A program made the translations under genes and the position numbers. The notes under the pieces are model-generated. The model was not told the DNA's origin and did no database searches. It was given only the letters and a program-made list of their open reading frames with translations. DNA of 64,000 bases, taken from NCBI GenBank assembly GCA_900539425.1, contig UQBX01000005.1, forward strand, positions 35,142 through 99,141. Direction: 5' to 3'. This document shows, in pieces, positions 1 through 8,531 of the stretch; position 1 is the stretch's first letter; each line of letters opens with the position of its first letter. The stretch comes from an uncultured Oscillospiraceae bacterium (lineage in GTDB: Bacteria > Bacillota > Clostridia > Oscillospirales > Acutalibacteraceae).

Positions 1-577
1 AGATATCGGCGGCGGCACTACCGATATGGCGGTTATCAGCCAGGGAAGTATGAGCCAGATAGATACACTGCGCGTGGCAGGTGATACTTTTGATGAGGAA
101 ATCACACGCCATATGCGTGATAAATACGGTGTGCTTATAGGCAAAAGAATGGCAGAAGAGATAAAAAATCGTATTGCCGGGGCTGTTGAACGTGAAGAAG
201 ATGTAAGTATGCAGGCAAAAGGACGAGATATGTTTTCGGGTATGCCGTGCGTTGTTGAGATAACCGGCAATGAGATATATGAGTGCCTAAAACCGCTTTT
301 TGAGGAGCTTACAGGCGCGGCGTCCGTTCTGTTTGAGCGTACCACTCCTCAGCTTGTTGCGGATATAAAAGATTCCGGCGTTATCCTCACGGGTGGATGC
401 TCTGAGATATACGGTATTGATAAATTGTTCTCTCAGGCCTTGAATCTTGATGTAACAATTGCGCCGCGTGCAGAGCTCTGTGTTTCAAAGGGCACAATGA
501 TAGCATTAAATAAGATGCACATTCTTGATCAGTACGGATACAGATTCCAAACAAAACAGGATGTAAGAATCAGATGA
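1..577 (+). CDS. MreB/Mbl-family actin-like cell-shape protein, 3' part
   Basis: The reading frame is open to the left window edge, so only the C-terminal part (about 190 residues) is present. It begins with DIGGGTTD, the phosphate-2 motif of the actin/Hsp70 ATPase fold. It continues with GKRMAEEIKNRI and the GRD motif typical of MreB, and near residue 120 carries the adenosine-contact stretch LTGGCSEIYGIDKL. MreB homologues polymerise under the membrane and direct cell-wall synthesis. The canonical LTGGG is changed to LTGGC here, so a divergent MreB or Mbl paralogue is possible. The stop overlaps the next start (ATGA at 574), implying translational coupling to the corrinoid adenosyltransferase, an unexpected partner for a shape gene. 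The family call is firm; the exact paralogue is not. Confidence 0.8.
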   Translation, partial: DIGGGTTDMAVISQGSMSQIDTLRVAGDTFDEEITRHMRDKYGVLIGKRMAEEIKNRIAGAVEREEDVSMQAKGRDMFSGMPCVVEITGNEIYECLKPLFEELTGAASVLFERTTPQLVADIKDSGVILTGGCSEIYGIDKLFSQALNLDVTIAPRAELCVSKGTMIALNKMHILDQYGYRFQTKQDVRIR

Positions 578-1056
578 TTCATGTTTATTACGGAGACGGA
601 AAAGGTAAAACTTCCGCCGCTCTCGGGCTTGCCCTGCGTGCCTGCGGAGCAGGCAAATCAGTAGCTTTCTACTCGTTTTTAAAAGATAATAATTCTTCAG
701 AGCGGCTTGCAAAATGTGATATACAGTTTTATCAGAATCCGGATAAACTGCCATTTCTTTTCAGCATGACACAGCAGGAAAAGGATGCTTATGCCAAGTG
801 GGCAAAGCAAGCGTCTGAAAGCGCTTTTTCATGTGATAAGGATGTTATAGTTCTCGATGAGTTTCTTGATGTGCTGCCGCTTCTGGGTGAAGAGTTTGTG
901 AAAAATTTCCGTTTCAGCCCTGATAAGGAATATGTTATAACGGGGCACTCAAAATGCGAGGCTGTTTGGGATAAAGCGGATTATATTACTTTTATGCGCA
1001 AGGAGCGCCATCCTTACGATTTAGGCGTTCACGCACGCCGCGGAATAGAGTTTTGA
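574..1056 (+). CDS. cobO: Corrinoid adenosyltransferase (CobA/CobO/BtuR family)
   Basis: Predicted cytoplasmic enzyme of 160 residues that transfers the adenosyl group of ATP to cob(I)alamin or cob(I)yrinic acid diamide, making coenzyme B12. The glycine-rich P-loop GDGKGKTSA at residues 8-16 is the family hallmark. The Walker B-like VIVLDEF lies near residue 92, and the C-terminal pattern of an aspartate-containing TGHS segment, RKERHPYDLGVHARRGIEF matches the family end. Length is slightly short (family about 170-200). It sits directly upstream of a complete ECF transporter, which points to salvage of imported corrinoids rather than de novo synthesis, since no other cob genes are present. 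Start ATG 574 overlaps the previous stop. Confidence 0.88.
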   Translation: MIHVYYGDGKGKTSAALGLALRACGAGKSVAFYSFLKDNNSSERLAKCDIQFYQNPDKLPFLFSMTQQEKDAYAKWAKQASESAFSCDKDVIVLDEFLDVLPLLGEEFVKNFRFSPDKEYVITGHSKCEAVWDKADYITFMRKERHPYDLGVHARRGIEF

Positions 1057-1073
1057 TTTTCGGAGGAGCAGAT

Positions 1074-1928
1074 ATGGATAGATTTTCAAAGTTTCATCCC
1101 GCCGTCTGCCTCCTCTTTTTTATTTTTGTAATTGCCGTATCATTGGTGTTTATCAACCCGGTGTATTCGGCTGTCAGCCTTGTCTGCTCTGTGCTTTACA
1201 GCCTGCGCCTGCTCGGCGCAAGGCGCACTGCAGCTCAGCTGAAATTCATAGTACCCGTTGTAATTCTTGCGGCTGTTTTCAATATGATTTTTTGTAGATA
1301 CGGAGAAACGATACTGTTTTCTTTAGGCGATTTGGAGTTTTCATTCGAACCGCTTGCATACGGTGCATGCATCGGTATAATGCTTTCAGCGGTTATTGTG
1401 TGGTTTTCGGCATATTCAGAGATTATAACAAGTGAAAAATTTACAGCGCTTTTCGGCTGGTTAGCTCCAAATCTGGTGCTAACTTTCTCAACGGCACTGC
1501 GATTCTTGCCGCTGATGATAAAAACTGCTTCTCAGCTTAAAGAAGCGCAGCAGGGAATAGGCAATGAAACAAATGGATTGAAAAATACAATGAAGCGTTT
1601 TTCCGCGCTGGTCTCGATATCGCTTGAGCAAAGCATAGAAACAGCGCAAACCATGCGCGCAAGAGGCTTTAACAAAGGAAAGAAACACTATTCGCCGTAT
1701 AAATTCAGATTTGATGACGGCGTATTCGTTTTTATATCGGCGGCGTTTTGCGCCGTGCAAGTGGTTGCCATGATAAACGGTTCTTTTGAATTTGAGTATT
1801 ATGAACATCTGCAGCTTTCAAATATAAGCGCAACATCACTTATCATGTGGATTGCGCTGTGTTTGATGCCGCTTGTAACAGACCTGTCGGAGGATATCAG
1901 ATGGCGGTTATTGAAGTCAAAAATTTAA
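1074..1928 (+). CDS. ecfT: ECF transporter transmembrane component EcfT
   Basis: Membrane scaffold of an energy-coupling factor vitamin importer, 284 residues. It links the ATPases to the substrate-binding S component. The sequence has several hydrophobic helices in the N-terminal half, a charged cytoplasmic stretch, and the coupling-helix motif MRARGF near residue 200, the conserved Ala-Arg-Gly of EcfT. ATG 1074 is chosen over an upstream TTG at 1053 because GGAGGAG sits at 1062-1068 with proper spacing. The gene begins 18 nt after cobO and its end overlaps the ATPase gene by 28 nt, so the transporter genes form one coupled unit. Confidence 0.9.
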   Translation: MDRFSKFHPAVCLLFFIFVIAVSLVFINPVYSAVSLVCSVLYSLRLLGARRTAAQLKFIVPVVILAAVFNMIFCRYGETILFSLGDLEFSFEPLAYGACIGIMLSAVIVWFSAYSEIITSEKFTALFGWLAPNLVLTFSTALRFLPLMIKTASQLKEAQQGIGNETNGLKNTMKRFSALVSISLEQSIETAQTMRARGFNKGKKHYSPYKFRFDDGVFVFISAAFCAVQVVAMINGSFEFEYYEHLQLSNISATSLIMWIALCLMPLVTDLSEDIRWRLLKSKI

Positions 1929-3382
1929 CATTCAGATACCCCGGCAGTGATGAAAATGCCCTTTCAGATGTAAACATGGCTGTCAGCCCAGGAGAGCTTG
2001 TACTGCTCTGCGGAAGATCCGGAAGCGGAAAAAGCACGCTTCTGCGCCTGCTCAAAGAAGAGATAGCTCCTTACGGCAAAATGAGCGGCAGTATCAGTGT
2101 TGAGCAGACTGAGATCGGCTTTGTAGGCCAGAATACAGAAAGCAATATAATAACCGATACCGTAATCGGGGAACTTGCTTTTTCACTTGAAAACAAGGGG
2201 TTCGACAACGAAAAAATATCATTGATAATAGCGCAGACAGCAAGCTATTTTAATCTCAATAAGTACATAAACGAAAAAACTCAAGATTTGTCAGGCGGTG
2301 TAAAACAGCTGCTTGCACTTGCGTGCGCCGTTTCAGTTAATCCTCGTATTCTGCTTCTTGATGAGCCTTGCTCTCAGCTTGATCCTGTTTCCGCAATGAA
2401 TTTCAGAGACGCAGTGCTTAGGCTGAACAGGGACAGAGGTGTTACGGTTGTAATGTGCGAACATTCTTCAGCAATGCTCGGCTTAGCGGATAAGGTGGTT
2501 TTTCTTGAAAACGGAAAAGCTGAATTTTGCTCAGCTCCTGATGAGTTTGCGCATTTTTTGACCGAGAAAAACAGCGATATGGCGCTTATGCTTCCCCCGT
2601 ATACAAGACTGCTGAAAAGCAGAACTCTTGATTTTGCGGCTGCGCGCCAAGAGATAAAAGATATTAAAGAAAAGCCTGTGGCTGAATGTGAAAACGGTGA
2701 AAATGCTGTTACGGTAAAAAAACTGGCATTCGCATACAAAAGAAACGCTCCCGATGTGCTTTTCGGCACAGATTATAAAGCACAATCGGGGAAGATAAAT
2801 GTAATAGTAGGCGCTAACGGCTGCGGCAAAACCACATTGCTAAAATGTCTCGGCGGCGTTCTTCGCCCATACGGCGGGAAGATAAAGAAAAGCGGCAAAA
2901 CTGCTTATCTTCCTCAGAATGTCTATACGCTGTTTTTGAGCGATACCGTCGGAGAAGAGATACAAAACGATGAAATATTGCGCCGCTTCTCTCTTGAAAG
3001 GCTGAAAAACAGAAATCCGTTTGACTTGAGCGGAGGGGAGGCTCAACGCCTTGCTTTGGCTAAGATAGAACAGACAGGTGCCGATATATTCCTGCTTGAT
3101 GAGCCCACAAAAGGCACGGACGCAGTTTTCAGACGGCAGCTTGCGAAAATTCTGCACTCGTGGTGCGGGCAGGGTAAAACTATAATCCTTTCCACCCACG
3201 ATTTGGAATTTGCGGGCAGATACGCCGATAATGCCGCGTTCCTTTTTAACGGACATATTGTTTCCTCTGCGCCGCGCCGCCGCTTTTTTTCCGCTCTTGA
3301 TATTTACACGACGGCTCTTTCCGCACTTACTGACGGCAGAATGGTCTGCGTTGATGACGCGGAGGTGAGCAATGAAGCGTAA
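1901..3382 (+). CDS. ecfA: Fused double-ATPase of ECF transporter (EcfA-EcfA)
   Basis: A 493-residue cytoplasmic protein with two complete ABC ATPase domains in tandem, replacing separate EcfA1 and EcfA2. Domain 1 has Walker A GRSGSGKST (about residue 41), signature LSGGVKQ and Walker B LLLDEPC. Domain 2 has Walker A GANGCGKTT, signature LSGGEAQR and Walker B IFLLDEPT. Both domains carry the downstream switch histidine (CEHSS, STHD). ATG 1901 follows CGGAGGA at 1888-1894; an in-frame ATG at 1847 lies inside ecfT without a ribosome binding site. The stop overlaps the S-component start by 11 nt. ATP hydrolysis by the two halves drives vitamin import. Confidence 0.92.
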   Translation: MAVIEVKNLTFRYPGSDENALSDVNMAVSPGELVLLCGRSGSGKSTLLRLLKEEIAPYGKMSGSISVEQTEIGFVGQNTESNIITDTVIGELAFSLENKGFDNEKISLIIAQTASYFNLNKYINEKTQDLSGGVKQLLALACAVSVNPRILLLDEPCSQLDPVSAMNFRDAVLRLNRDRGVTVVMCEHSSAMLGLADKVVFLENGKAEFCSAPDEFAHFLTEKNSDMALMLPPYTRLLKSRTLDFAAARQEIKDIKEKPVAECENGENAVTVKKLAFAYKRNAPDVLFGTDYKAQSGKINVIVGANGCGKTTLLKCLGGVLRPYGGKIKKSGKTAYLPQNVYTLFLSDTVGEEIQNDEILRRFSLERLKNRNPFDLSGGEAQRLALAKIEQTGADIFLLDEPTKGTDAVFRRQLAKILHSWCGQGKTIILSTHDLEFAGRYADNAAFLFNGHIVSSAPRRRFFSALDIYTTALSALTDGRMVCVDDAEVSNEA

Positions 3383-4079
3383 AGGAAATGTTCTGTTTTT
3401 CGCATTCATAGTTATAGCTCTCGTGTTTCTTGCGGTATGGATGATCTTCTTTTCAGACTCCGCTTCGTATTATCTTGCCGCCGCTATCATACTTGTGCTT
3501 TCGCTTTTGCCGTTTTTTATGGCATACGAACGCTCAGCCCCCACAGCCGGTGAAATAGCACTTGTCTCAGCACTTACTGCTCTTGCGGTTGCTTCCCGTG
3601 CCGTGTTTTATTTAATTCCCCAGTTCAAGCCTATAGGCGCGGTGGTTATTGTGTCCGCAGTATGCCTTGGCGCTCGCAGAGGATATATAATAGGAGCGCT
3701 TTCTGCTTTTATTTCAAATTTCATCTTCGGGCAGGGTGTGTGGACTCCGTTTCAGATGGTGGCTCTCGGTCTTGTCGGCTTTGCCGCAGGGATCATATTT
3801 AAAAAACTGAAAACAAACAAATGGCTTCTTGCGCTGGTGGGTTTTATTCTCACATTTGCGCTTTACGGCATTGTTGCGGATCTTAGTTCCGTGCTCACTA
3901 TGCTCAGTGAATATACTATTTCGGGAATAATTGCCGTGTATGCTGCCGGCGTGCCGTTTTCGGCAGTGTTCGGGGGCGCAACGGCTTTGTTTCTCCTGCT
4001 TTTCGGGCAGGGATTTATAAAAAAAATAAACCGTGTTGTAGATAAATACGGAATTTTGGCAGGTGAAAATAATGAGTAA
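3372..4079 (+). CDS. ECF transporter substrate-binding S component, probably for cobalamin
   Basis: Integral membrane protein of 235 residues with about seven hydrophobic segments. It contains an ECF S-component signature region (FGQGVWTPFQMVALGLVGFA, about residues 117-136) that contacts EcfT. S components bind the vitamin and give the transporter its specificity. The sequence alone does not identify the substrate. Physical linkage to a corrinoid adenosyltransferase is the reason to infer cobalamin or cobinamide (CbrT-like role). An N-terminal pair of extra hydrophobic stretches precedes the usual core. It overlaps the ATPase gene and the next small gene, so expression is tightly coupled. 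Confidence 0.8.
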   Translation: MKRKGNVLFFAFIVIALVFLAVWMIFFSDSASYYLAAAIILVLSLLPFFMAYERSAPTAGEIALVSALTALAVASRAVFYLIPQFKPIGAVVIVSAVCLGARRGYIIGALSAFISNFIFGQGVWTPFQMVALGLVGFAAGIIFKKLKTNKWLLALVGFILTFALYGIVADLSSVLTMLSEYTISGIIAVYAAGVPFSAVFGGATALFLLLFGQGFIKKINRVVDKYGILAGENNE

Positions 4080-4335
4080 CAAAAATCAAGACGTAATGGA
4101 AAAACTATCCACTTTTGCTTTTACAATGTCTATAATAGGCATATGCACAATAGGCATTTGCCCCGCTTTTGCCGCAATGGGAATAGCGGTGCCGCTTGTT
4201 ATGAAGCAAAAAGGCGTTGAAATATCAAAGCAGGCTCAAATGAAAAATAAAAAGGCAATTATAGGCGGCGTTATTGCCCTTTGCCTTTTTGTTGTTGACG
4301 TTGTGCTCTTGCTTGTTTTCAAAGATAAGTTTTAA
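4072..4335 (+). CDS. Small two-helix membrane protein, unknown function
   Basis: Predicted 87-residue protein with a short polar N-terminus, hydrophobic segments at about residues 15-42 and 64-84, and a lysine-rich loop between them. No family is recognised. The chosen ATG 4072 has AGGTGA at 4061-4066 at workable spacing; an in-frame GTG at 4063 would add three residues. It overlaps the S-component gene by 8 nt and is followed directly by a strong terminator, so it is the last gene of the ECF operon. It may be an accessory to the transporter, but that is only inference from position. Confidence 0.6.
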   Translation: MSNKNQDVMEKLSTFAFTMSIIGICTIGICPAFAAMGIAVPLVMKQKGVEISKQAQMKNKKAIIGGVIALCLFVVDVVLLLVFKDKF

Positions 4336-4353
4336 ATTTATATTCTGTATAAG

Positions 4354-4390
4354 CTCCTCCGCTTTGTATTTAAAGCGGAGGAGTTTTTTT
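4354..4390 (+). terminator. Rho-independent terminator of the ECF operon
   Basis: A perfect 12-bp stem (CTCCTCCGCTTT at 4354-4365 with AAAGCGGAGGAG at 4372-4383), a six-base loop and a run of seven T follow the last gene of the operon by 18 nt. Confidence 0.93.
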
Positions 4391-4711
4391 GCTCAAATAT
4401 ACAATTCGTATATGGCACAAATACAGCAAATTATAAATATTGAAAAACTTCTCTTTTTTATATGAAATTTTCTGATTTTTATATTATAAATAGACAGCTA
4501 TTAGAAAAACGGTCTGTTATTTATGCAAAACTTAAAATTAGTAAAATTGCACAAAATAGTAAAGTAAATTATATTATATAATAACGAAAATGAGAATAAA
4601 ACCTTATAAAATCGATAAAAATCTTGACAATAAAATAACATAAATATATAATCGAAATGCAAGCGGTCTGTTATTAAAACTTGCAATAATTTCTAAAAAG
4701 GAGAGTTTTAG
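4391..4711 (+). promoter_or_regulatory. AT-rich leader region with duplicated 12-bp motif and promoter
   Basis: This 321-bp gap is very AT-rich and holds no credible gene. It contains a full-consensus sigma-A promoter (4624-4652) and two direct copies of CGGTCTGTTATT, at 4510-4521 and 4664-4675. The second copy lies just downstream of the predicted transcription start. The copies bracket the promoter, so they could be a repressor or activator site. The ribosome binding site AAGGAG is at 4698-4703. Confidence 0.6.
4624..4652 (+). promoter_or_regulatory. Consensus sigma-A promoter of the LPxTG protein gene
   Basis: TTGACA at 4624-4629 and TATAAT at 4647-4652 are both exact consensus, separated by 17 bp. 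Transcription would start near 4659, giving a leader of about 50 nt before the ATG at 4712. This predicts high-level expression unless repressed. Confidence 0.85.
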
Positions 4712-7700
4712 ATGAAAAAAAGCAAAAAACTGCTCAGCATTTTTCTTGCAGTTGTAATGCTGCTTTCTTCATTTACGGCAGGATTTTATGCTATTGCCGC
4801 AGATGATGGCTCCACGGCTGATAGTGCCGTTGCGGATGCGCAAGCAAGCATTGATGCTTTTTATGAAAACAGAATTTATCTGTTCACAGAAAGCAATAAA
4901 GAGAAGCATGAGCAGGCGGTAAAGGACTATGATGCCTCAACCGCAAAAGTAAAGGCATTAACAGAGGAGCAGAAACTTGAGCTCGACAAAGCTTATTACG
5001 GTTTCATTTTATATTATGTTACCCAGTCGGTAGCAAGAGACCTTAATGGCGGTTCGGCAAGTACTTCTCAGTATGTAGACGCCACTATGAACCATATTGC
5101 GGATATTGAAGAGGTAATCGGTGAATTACCTGATTCTTACATGGAAGTCTACGATGTGTTCAAGGCTTTTTACGGCAATTATACAATTACTTCCAGCACA
5201 AACTGGAAAGATAATGATGACGCGATTGCCGCTTATGAAACATGGGCAAAGGCTCTTGTTGCAATGGATGAAGATCAGTTTGAATTTGCAAACTATTTTT
5301 ATCCAAGTGGATCAGGCTTCTATATTTATAATACAGGTTTGAGCGCCGCAGACAGAGTATTCCCGAACCTCGTTGCTTATGAATTTAATATAATTCAGGA
5401 TAATGAAACTGAATCCGGAAAGAATCCGTCAAGCGTTTCAAAGTCAAATTACATTAAATATAATTACTCTTCAAAGACAGGTACATGGGTTGAAGGTCAA
5501 AACGGTGCAACATATCTTGCTGCATACGAGGATTATTATGAGCTTGTTAAGAGTGATAGAGTAGCAGTTGCTGAAAAGACACTTGACTTTGTTCTTGATC
5601 TGTTTGAAAGCTCATATCCCGGTTTGACAGACGCAGTCAACAACGTAGTTGACGCCGGTGCGGCTCTTATAAATGACAGAGATAGTGTTAAACTTGATGA
5701 AGTTAAAGCTGTTATCGATGAGTATAACAATATGGATCCTGAGATTTCAGCTATGGCTTCAAAGATTCTTGAGAACTCAAATCTTGTTATGGCCGCTTCT
5801 ATGGATTGTCCGATAGAGCTTAATGAAGATACTGACGCTACAGAAGCTTATAATAATGCACCTAATGTAAAAACATACACAGGTGAAAATCTTGTTGAAG
5901 AACTCAATGCATATGTAAACGCTGCTCTTCTTGAAGATTTCATTGAATACGTAGACGGTGTTGATACTGATGCCCTTACAGATGAAATTATTGCAGAAGT
6001 TCAGAATTTGTATTCTCAGCTCAGCGGCGACAACAAGGGCGCAATTCCTGAAGATACTTATAACAAGTTCATTTCAATCATTTCGCCCAAAAAGAATGTA
6101 ACTGATTATGCAGACGAAATCGCTACTTTCAGACCCACTGATTTCGTTCGTCCTCCCGAAAGCTCAGTTGCTTGGACAGAAGGCGGTATCCAGTCATTCG
6201 TTGATAAACTTGGCGGACTTGTTGGTTCGTTTGTAAATCTTAATGACATTCTTTCAGATAATCTTTATCAGGATACTGTTTTAGAGGCTATTATGGACCT
6301 CTATGCAACACTTGCACACGATGAAACAAAGATAGATGTCGGAATAGGCGGATTGACTTTTGAACTCGGTCAAATTATAGGCTGGGTAGTTACACCTGAT
6401 TCTCTTGCTGATCAGCTTGAAGAAGAAAAATTTGCAGGTGCTGTTGCTAAGATTAAAGCAATCGAAGTTACAGCAGAAGATAAGGAAGCAGGAATTGACG
6501 AATACGACAAGCTTGCTGCTATTGATTTCACCGCTGAAGATTTCGGCTTCACAGCTGGTGACCGTGACGGATTTATAGATGCTCTTCTTGCAGTTCTTCG
6601 TCCCGTTACAGTTCTTCTTGATCCTGATGCCAAAATTAAAGCTATGGGTATCATGGATGTTGCAGTTGAAATTAAAATGTTCGATTATACTGTAAGCGAT
6701 GACGGCGTTTATACACCGGGCGCTTATGAAAAACTTCTTCCGATGCTCGAACAGCTTGGTCTTAACGATCTTCCCACAGCTGAAGAGTATAAGACAAATT
6801 ACTATGATGTTAAGGAAGCATCAGGCGCAAATATCGCTGCTGATGAATTCCTCAGACCTTTGATCGAATCTCTCTTTACAAATGTTGTTGACCCTGTTTG
6901 TGATGATCCTCTCAACGGCATTATAGATGTTCTTCCGCGTCTTGCTTATGTAGTGGATGGCGACAGACTTAACACATGGGTAAAGGATGCTCTTTCACAG
7001 TTTGGTCTCCTTAGCGCTCTTGCAGGATCTCTTGATCTTTCAACTGATGCAATCAACAATCTTATCCCTAATTCAATCGATGTAGGCGCTCTTATCGGTG
7101 ACGGCACTGATCTCGTTCTCAATATCGGTGATCTGCCGTGGTCAACTCTTGCTGACTGCGCTACACTCAGCGCTGTTAAGAGCTCAACTATCTATAATGA
7201 GTATACACTTCTCAGAACAGGTGAAACAGACAGCTGTATGTCAACAATATTCTACTGGCTGTACGATGTTGCACTTGCTGATGATGACACCTATGCAGCA
7301 CTGAAGACACTCATTAAGGGTGTTGTTCCTTCAGACCTTGCTTCTCTTGTTGATTCCGTAATTTCTATGGTTCTTGATCCTGCTCAGGCAGCTGGCAAGA
7401 TTGACGGTTACGGACTTGTTCTTGATAACGCACTCATCGGCGGTACTCCTACCGGCAATGAGATCTGGAGAATAGATGCAACAGCAGGCAACGGCGGCAC
7501 AATCAGCCCCAGCGGCACAGTTGCTCTTAAACAGGCAGATTCAAGAACATTCAGCATCGCTGCATCAGAGGGATACACAATTGCTTCTCTTGTTGTAAAC
7601 GGCAAGGCAGTTGCAGCTGCTGAAGGCAAAACTGCTTATGAATATACCGTAAACGGCGCTGAAGTTACTTCTTCAGACAGCGTAAATTATTATCCTGCTG

Positions 7701-7996
7701 ATGTTACTATTCAGGTAACATTTGCTGATGAAAGCGGTAATCCTGTTGATCCGGATGAACCGGACAATCCGGATAATCCCGATAACCCTGACAATCCTGA
7801 TAATCCTGATGTTCCCGACGGCAACGGCGGAAATTCAGGCAATTCAAACGGAAAGCTTCCGATTAATAACAACAATCCGAATCTCCCGAATACAGGTGCT
7901 CAGGAAATTGCTGGTATGAGCTTTATCACAATAATACTTGCAGCTGTTGCAGGTATCGTAGTATGGCTTGTTCTCAGAAAAAGAATTGCAGAGTAA
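4712..7996 (+). CDS. Large sortase-anchored (LPNTG) cell-surface protein of unknown function
   Basis: A 1094-residue secreted protein. The N-terminus is a signal peptide (basic MKKSKK, hydrophobic core, cleavage near AIAA-DD at residues 28-32). About 880 residues follow, acidic and rich in Ala, Asp and Asn, that I do not recognise as an enzyme domain. Residues about 925-1010 resemble a bacterial Ig-like or InlB-B-type repeat (NGGTISPSG, GYTIASLVVNG). Then comes an Asp-Asn-Pro spacer and a cell-wall sorting signal: LPNTG at residues 1058-1062, a hydrophobic helix and the basic tail RKR. Sortase would link the threonine to peptidoglycan. It is a single-gene unit with its own promoter and terminator. 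Adhesin, scaffold or wall-stalk roles are possible; none is shown by the sequence. Confidence 0.85.
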   Translation: MKKSKKLLSIFLAVVMLLSSFTAGFYAIAADDGSTADSAVADAQASIDAFYENRIYLFTESNKEKHEQAVKDYDASTAKVKALTEEQKLELDKAYYGFILYYVTQSVARDLNGGSASTSQYVDATMNHIADIEEVIGELPDSYMEVYDVFKAFYGNYTITSSTNWKDNDDAIAAYETWAKALVAMDEDQFEFANYFYPSGSGFYIYNTGLSAADRVFPNLVAYEFNIIQDNETESGKNPSSVSKSNYIKYNYSSKTGTWVEGQNGATYLAAYEDYYELVKSDRVAVAEKTLDFVLDLFESSYPGLTDAVNNVVDAGAALINDRDSVKLDEVKAVIDEYNNMDPEISAMASKILENSNLVMAASMDCPIELNEDTDATEAYNNAPNVKTYTGENLVEELNAYVNAALLEDFIEYVDGVDTDALTDEIIAEVQNLYSQLSGDNKGAIPEDTYNKFISIISPKKNVTDYADEIATFRPTDFVRPPESSVAWTEGGIQSFVDKLGGLVGSFVNLNDILSDNLYQDTVLEAIMDLYATLAHDETKIDVGIGGLTFELGQIIGWVVTPDSLADQLEEEKFAGAVAKIKAIEVTAEDKEAGIDEYDKLAAIDFTAEDFGFTAGDRDGFIDALLAVLRPVTVLLDPDAKIKAMGIMDVAVEIKMFDYTVSDDGVYTPGAYEKLLPMLEQLGLNDLPTAEEYKTNYYDVKEASGANIAADEFLRPLIESLFTNVVDPVCDDPLNGIIDVLPRLAYVVDGDRLNTWVKDALSQFGLLSALAGSLDLSTDAINNLIPNSIDVGALIGDGTDLVLNIGDLPWSTLADCATLSAVKSSTIYNEYTLLRTGETDSCMSTIFYWLYDVALADDDTYAALKTLIKGVVPSDLASLVDSVISMVLDPAQAAGKIDGYGLVLDNALIGGTPTGNEIWRIDATAGNGGTISPSGTVALKQADSRTFSIAASEGYTIASLVVNGKAVAAAEGKTAYEYTVNGAEVTSSDSVNYYPADVTIQVTFADESGNPVDPDEPDNPDNPDNPDNPDNPDVPDGNGGNSGNSNGKLPINNNNPNLPNTGAQEIAGMSFITIILAAVAGIVVWLVLRKRIAE
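7748..7819 (+). repeat. Asp-Asn-Pro tripeptide repeat in the surface protein
   Basis: Twenty-four codons encode a D-x-P-rich spacer built from five NPD units (Asn-Pro-Asp) plus flanking DPD, EPD and VPD variants. Codons vary between units, so the repeat is kept at protein level. Such spacers carry a surface domain through the cell wall. Confidence 0.85.
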
Positions 7997-8028
7997 TTAA
8001 ACTTACGCAACAGGTTTAATTATAAAAA

Positions 8029-8058
8029 GGGCTGCTCCTTTCGGGGCAGCCCTCATTT
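8029..8058 (+). terminator. Terminator after the surface-protein gene
   Basis: Stem GGGCTGCTCC (8029-8038) pairs with GGGGCAGCCC (8043-8052) with one G-T pair and a TTTCG-type loop, followed by TCATTTT. The T-run is short, so termination may be moderate. Confidence 0.75.
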
Positions 8059-8109
8059 TATGATATATGATAAAAATATAGGGCGCTTGCCGTGCGTGGC
8101 GACCCATCA

Positions 8110-8137
8110 AAAAAAGCCTCCGTTCGGAGGCTTTTTT
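8110..8137 (-). terminator. Terminator for the minus-strand galE-region genes
   Basis: Perfect 12-bp stem of AAAAAAGCCTCC (8110-8121) and GGAGGCTTTTTT (8126-8137) with a four-base loop. The A-run on the plus strand gives a U-tail for minus-strand transcripts. The stem overlaps the stop codon of the gene ending at 8136. Confidence 0.85.
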
Positions 8138-8468
8138 AATTGTTTTCTGATGTTTGAGCAGGGGAGTCGGATTTAAAACCGTTTTTGCCCTTTACTTTTT
8201 CTATTATTTTTTTAATGCCGAATGTTATCGCTATACACAGCGGAAAATACGGTGTAAACGGTCCCGCCCAGAAAGCGAGATACGCTGTTGCTACTACTGA
8301 ACCCCATTTTATGCCGAATATAAGGTGCAGCAGATATCCGCCCCATACAGGCGTATACATAAGGACTACCACTATCAGCAAAAGCACAAGCGTGCGCCAG
8401 TCTTTGCATTCGCTCCATATCCATTTGCAGAAATTAACAGTCTTAATTTTTATCTTATTAATAAGCAC
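8136..8468 (-). CDS. Small membrane protein, conserved-hypothetical type
   Basis: Predicted protein of about 110 residues with a polar N-terminus (FCKWIWSECKDW), three hydrophobic stretches (LLLIVVVLMYTP, SVVATAYLAFWAG and PLCIAITFGI) and a lysine-rich, then acidic C-terminal tail. No function is recognised. The minus strand is preferred over an overlapping plus-strand frame because the product is a coherent membrane protein and a terminator overlaps its stop codon. The start is uncertain: the GTG at 8468 lacks a clear ribosome binding site. It lies 63 nt after galE and is probably co-transcribed. Confidence 0.65.
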   Translation of the reverse strand: MLINKIKIKTVNFCKWIWSECKDWRTLVLLLIVVVLMYTPVWGGYLLHLIFGIKWGSVVATAYLAFWAGPFTPYFPLCIAITFGIKKIIEKVKGKNGFKSDSPAQTSENN

Positions 8469-8531
8469 TGTAAATCTGCTGTGAAAATCTCTTTTTATCT
8501 CAGTGCCGCTTTCGTTTTTGCCTACTGAACT

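Noticed and set aside
1847..1900. Earlier start for the fused ATPase
   Set aside because: The ATG at 1847 is inside ecfT and has no ribosome binding site; ATG 1901 has CGGAGGA upstream.
4274..4465. Open frame of 63 codons past the ECF operon
   Set aside because: It runs through the terminator hairpin and overlaps the small membrane protein gene in another frame.
8185..8484. Plus-strand open frame opposite the small membrane protein
   Set aside because: The minus-strand product is a coherent membrane protein with a terminator at its stop. The plus-strand frame has irregular composition.
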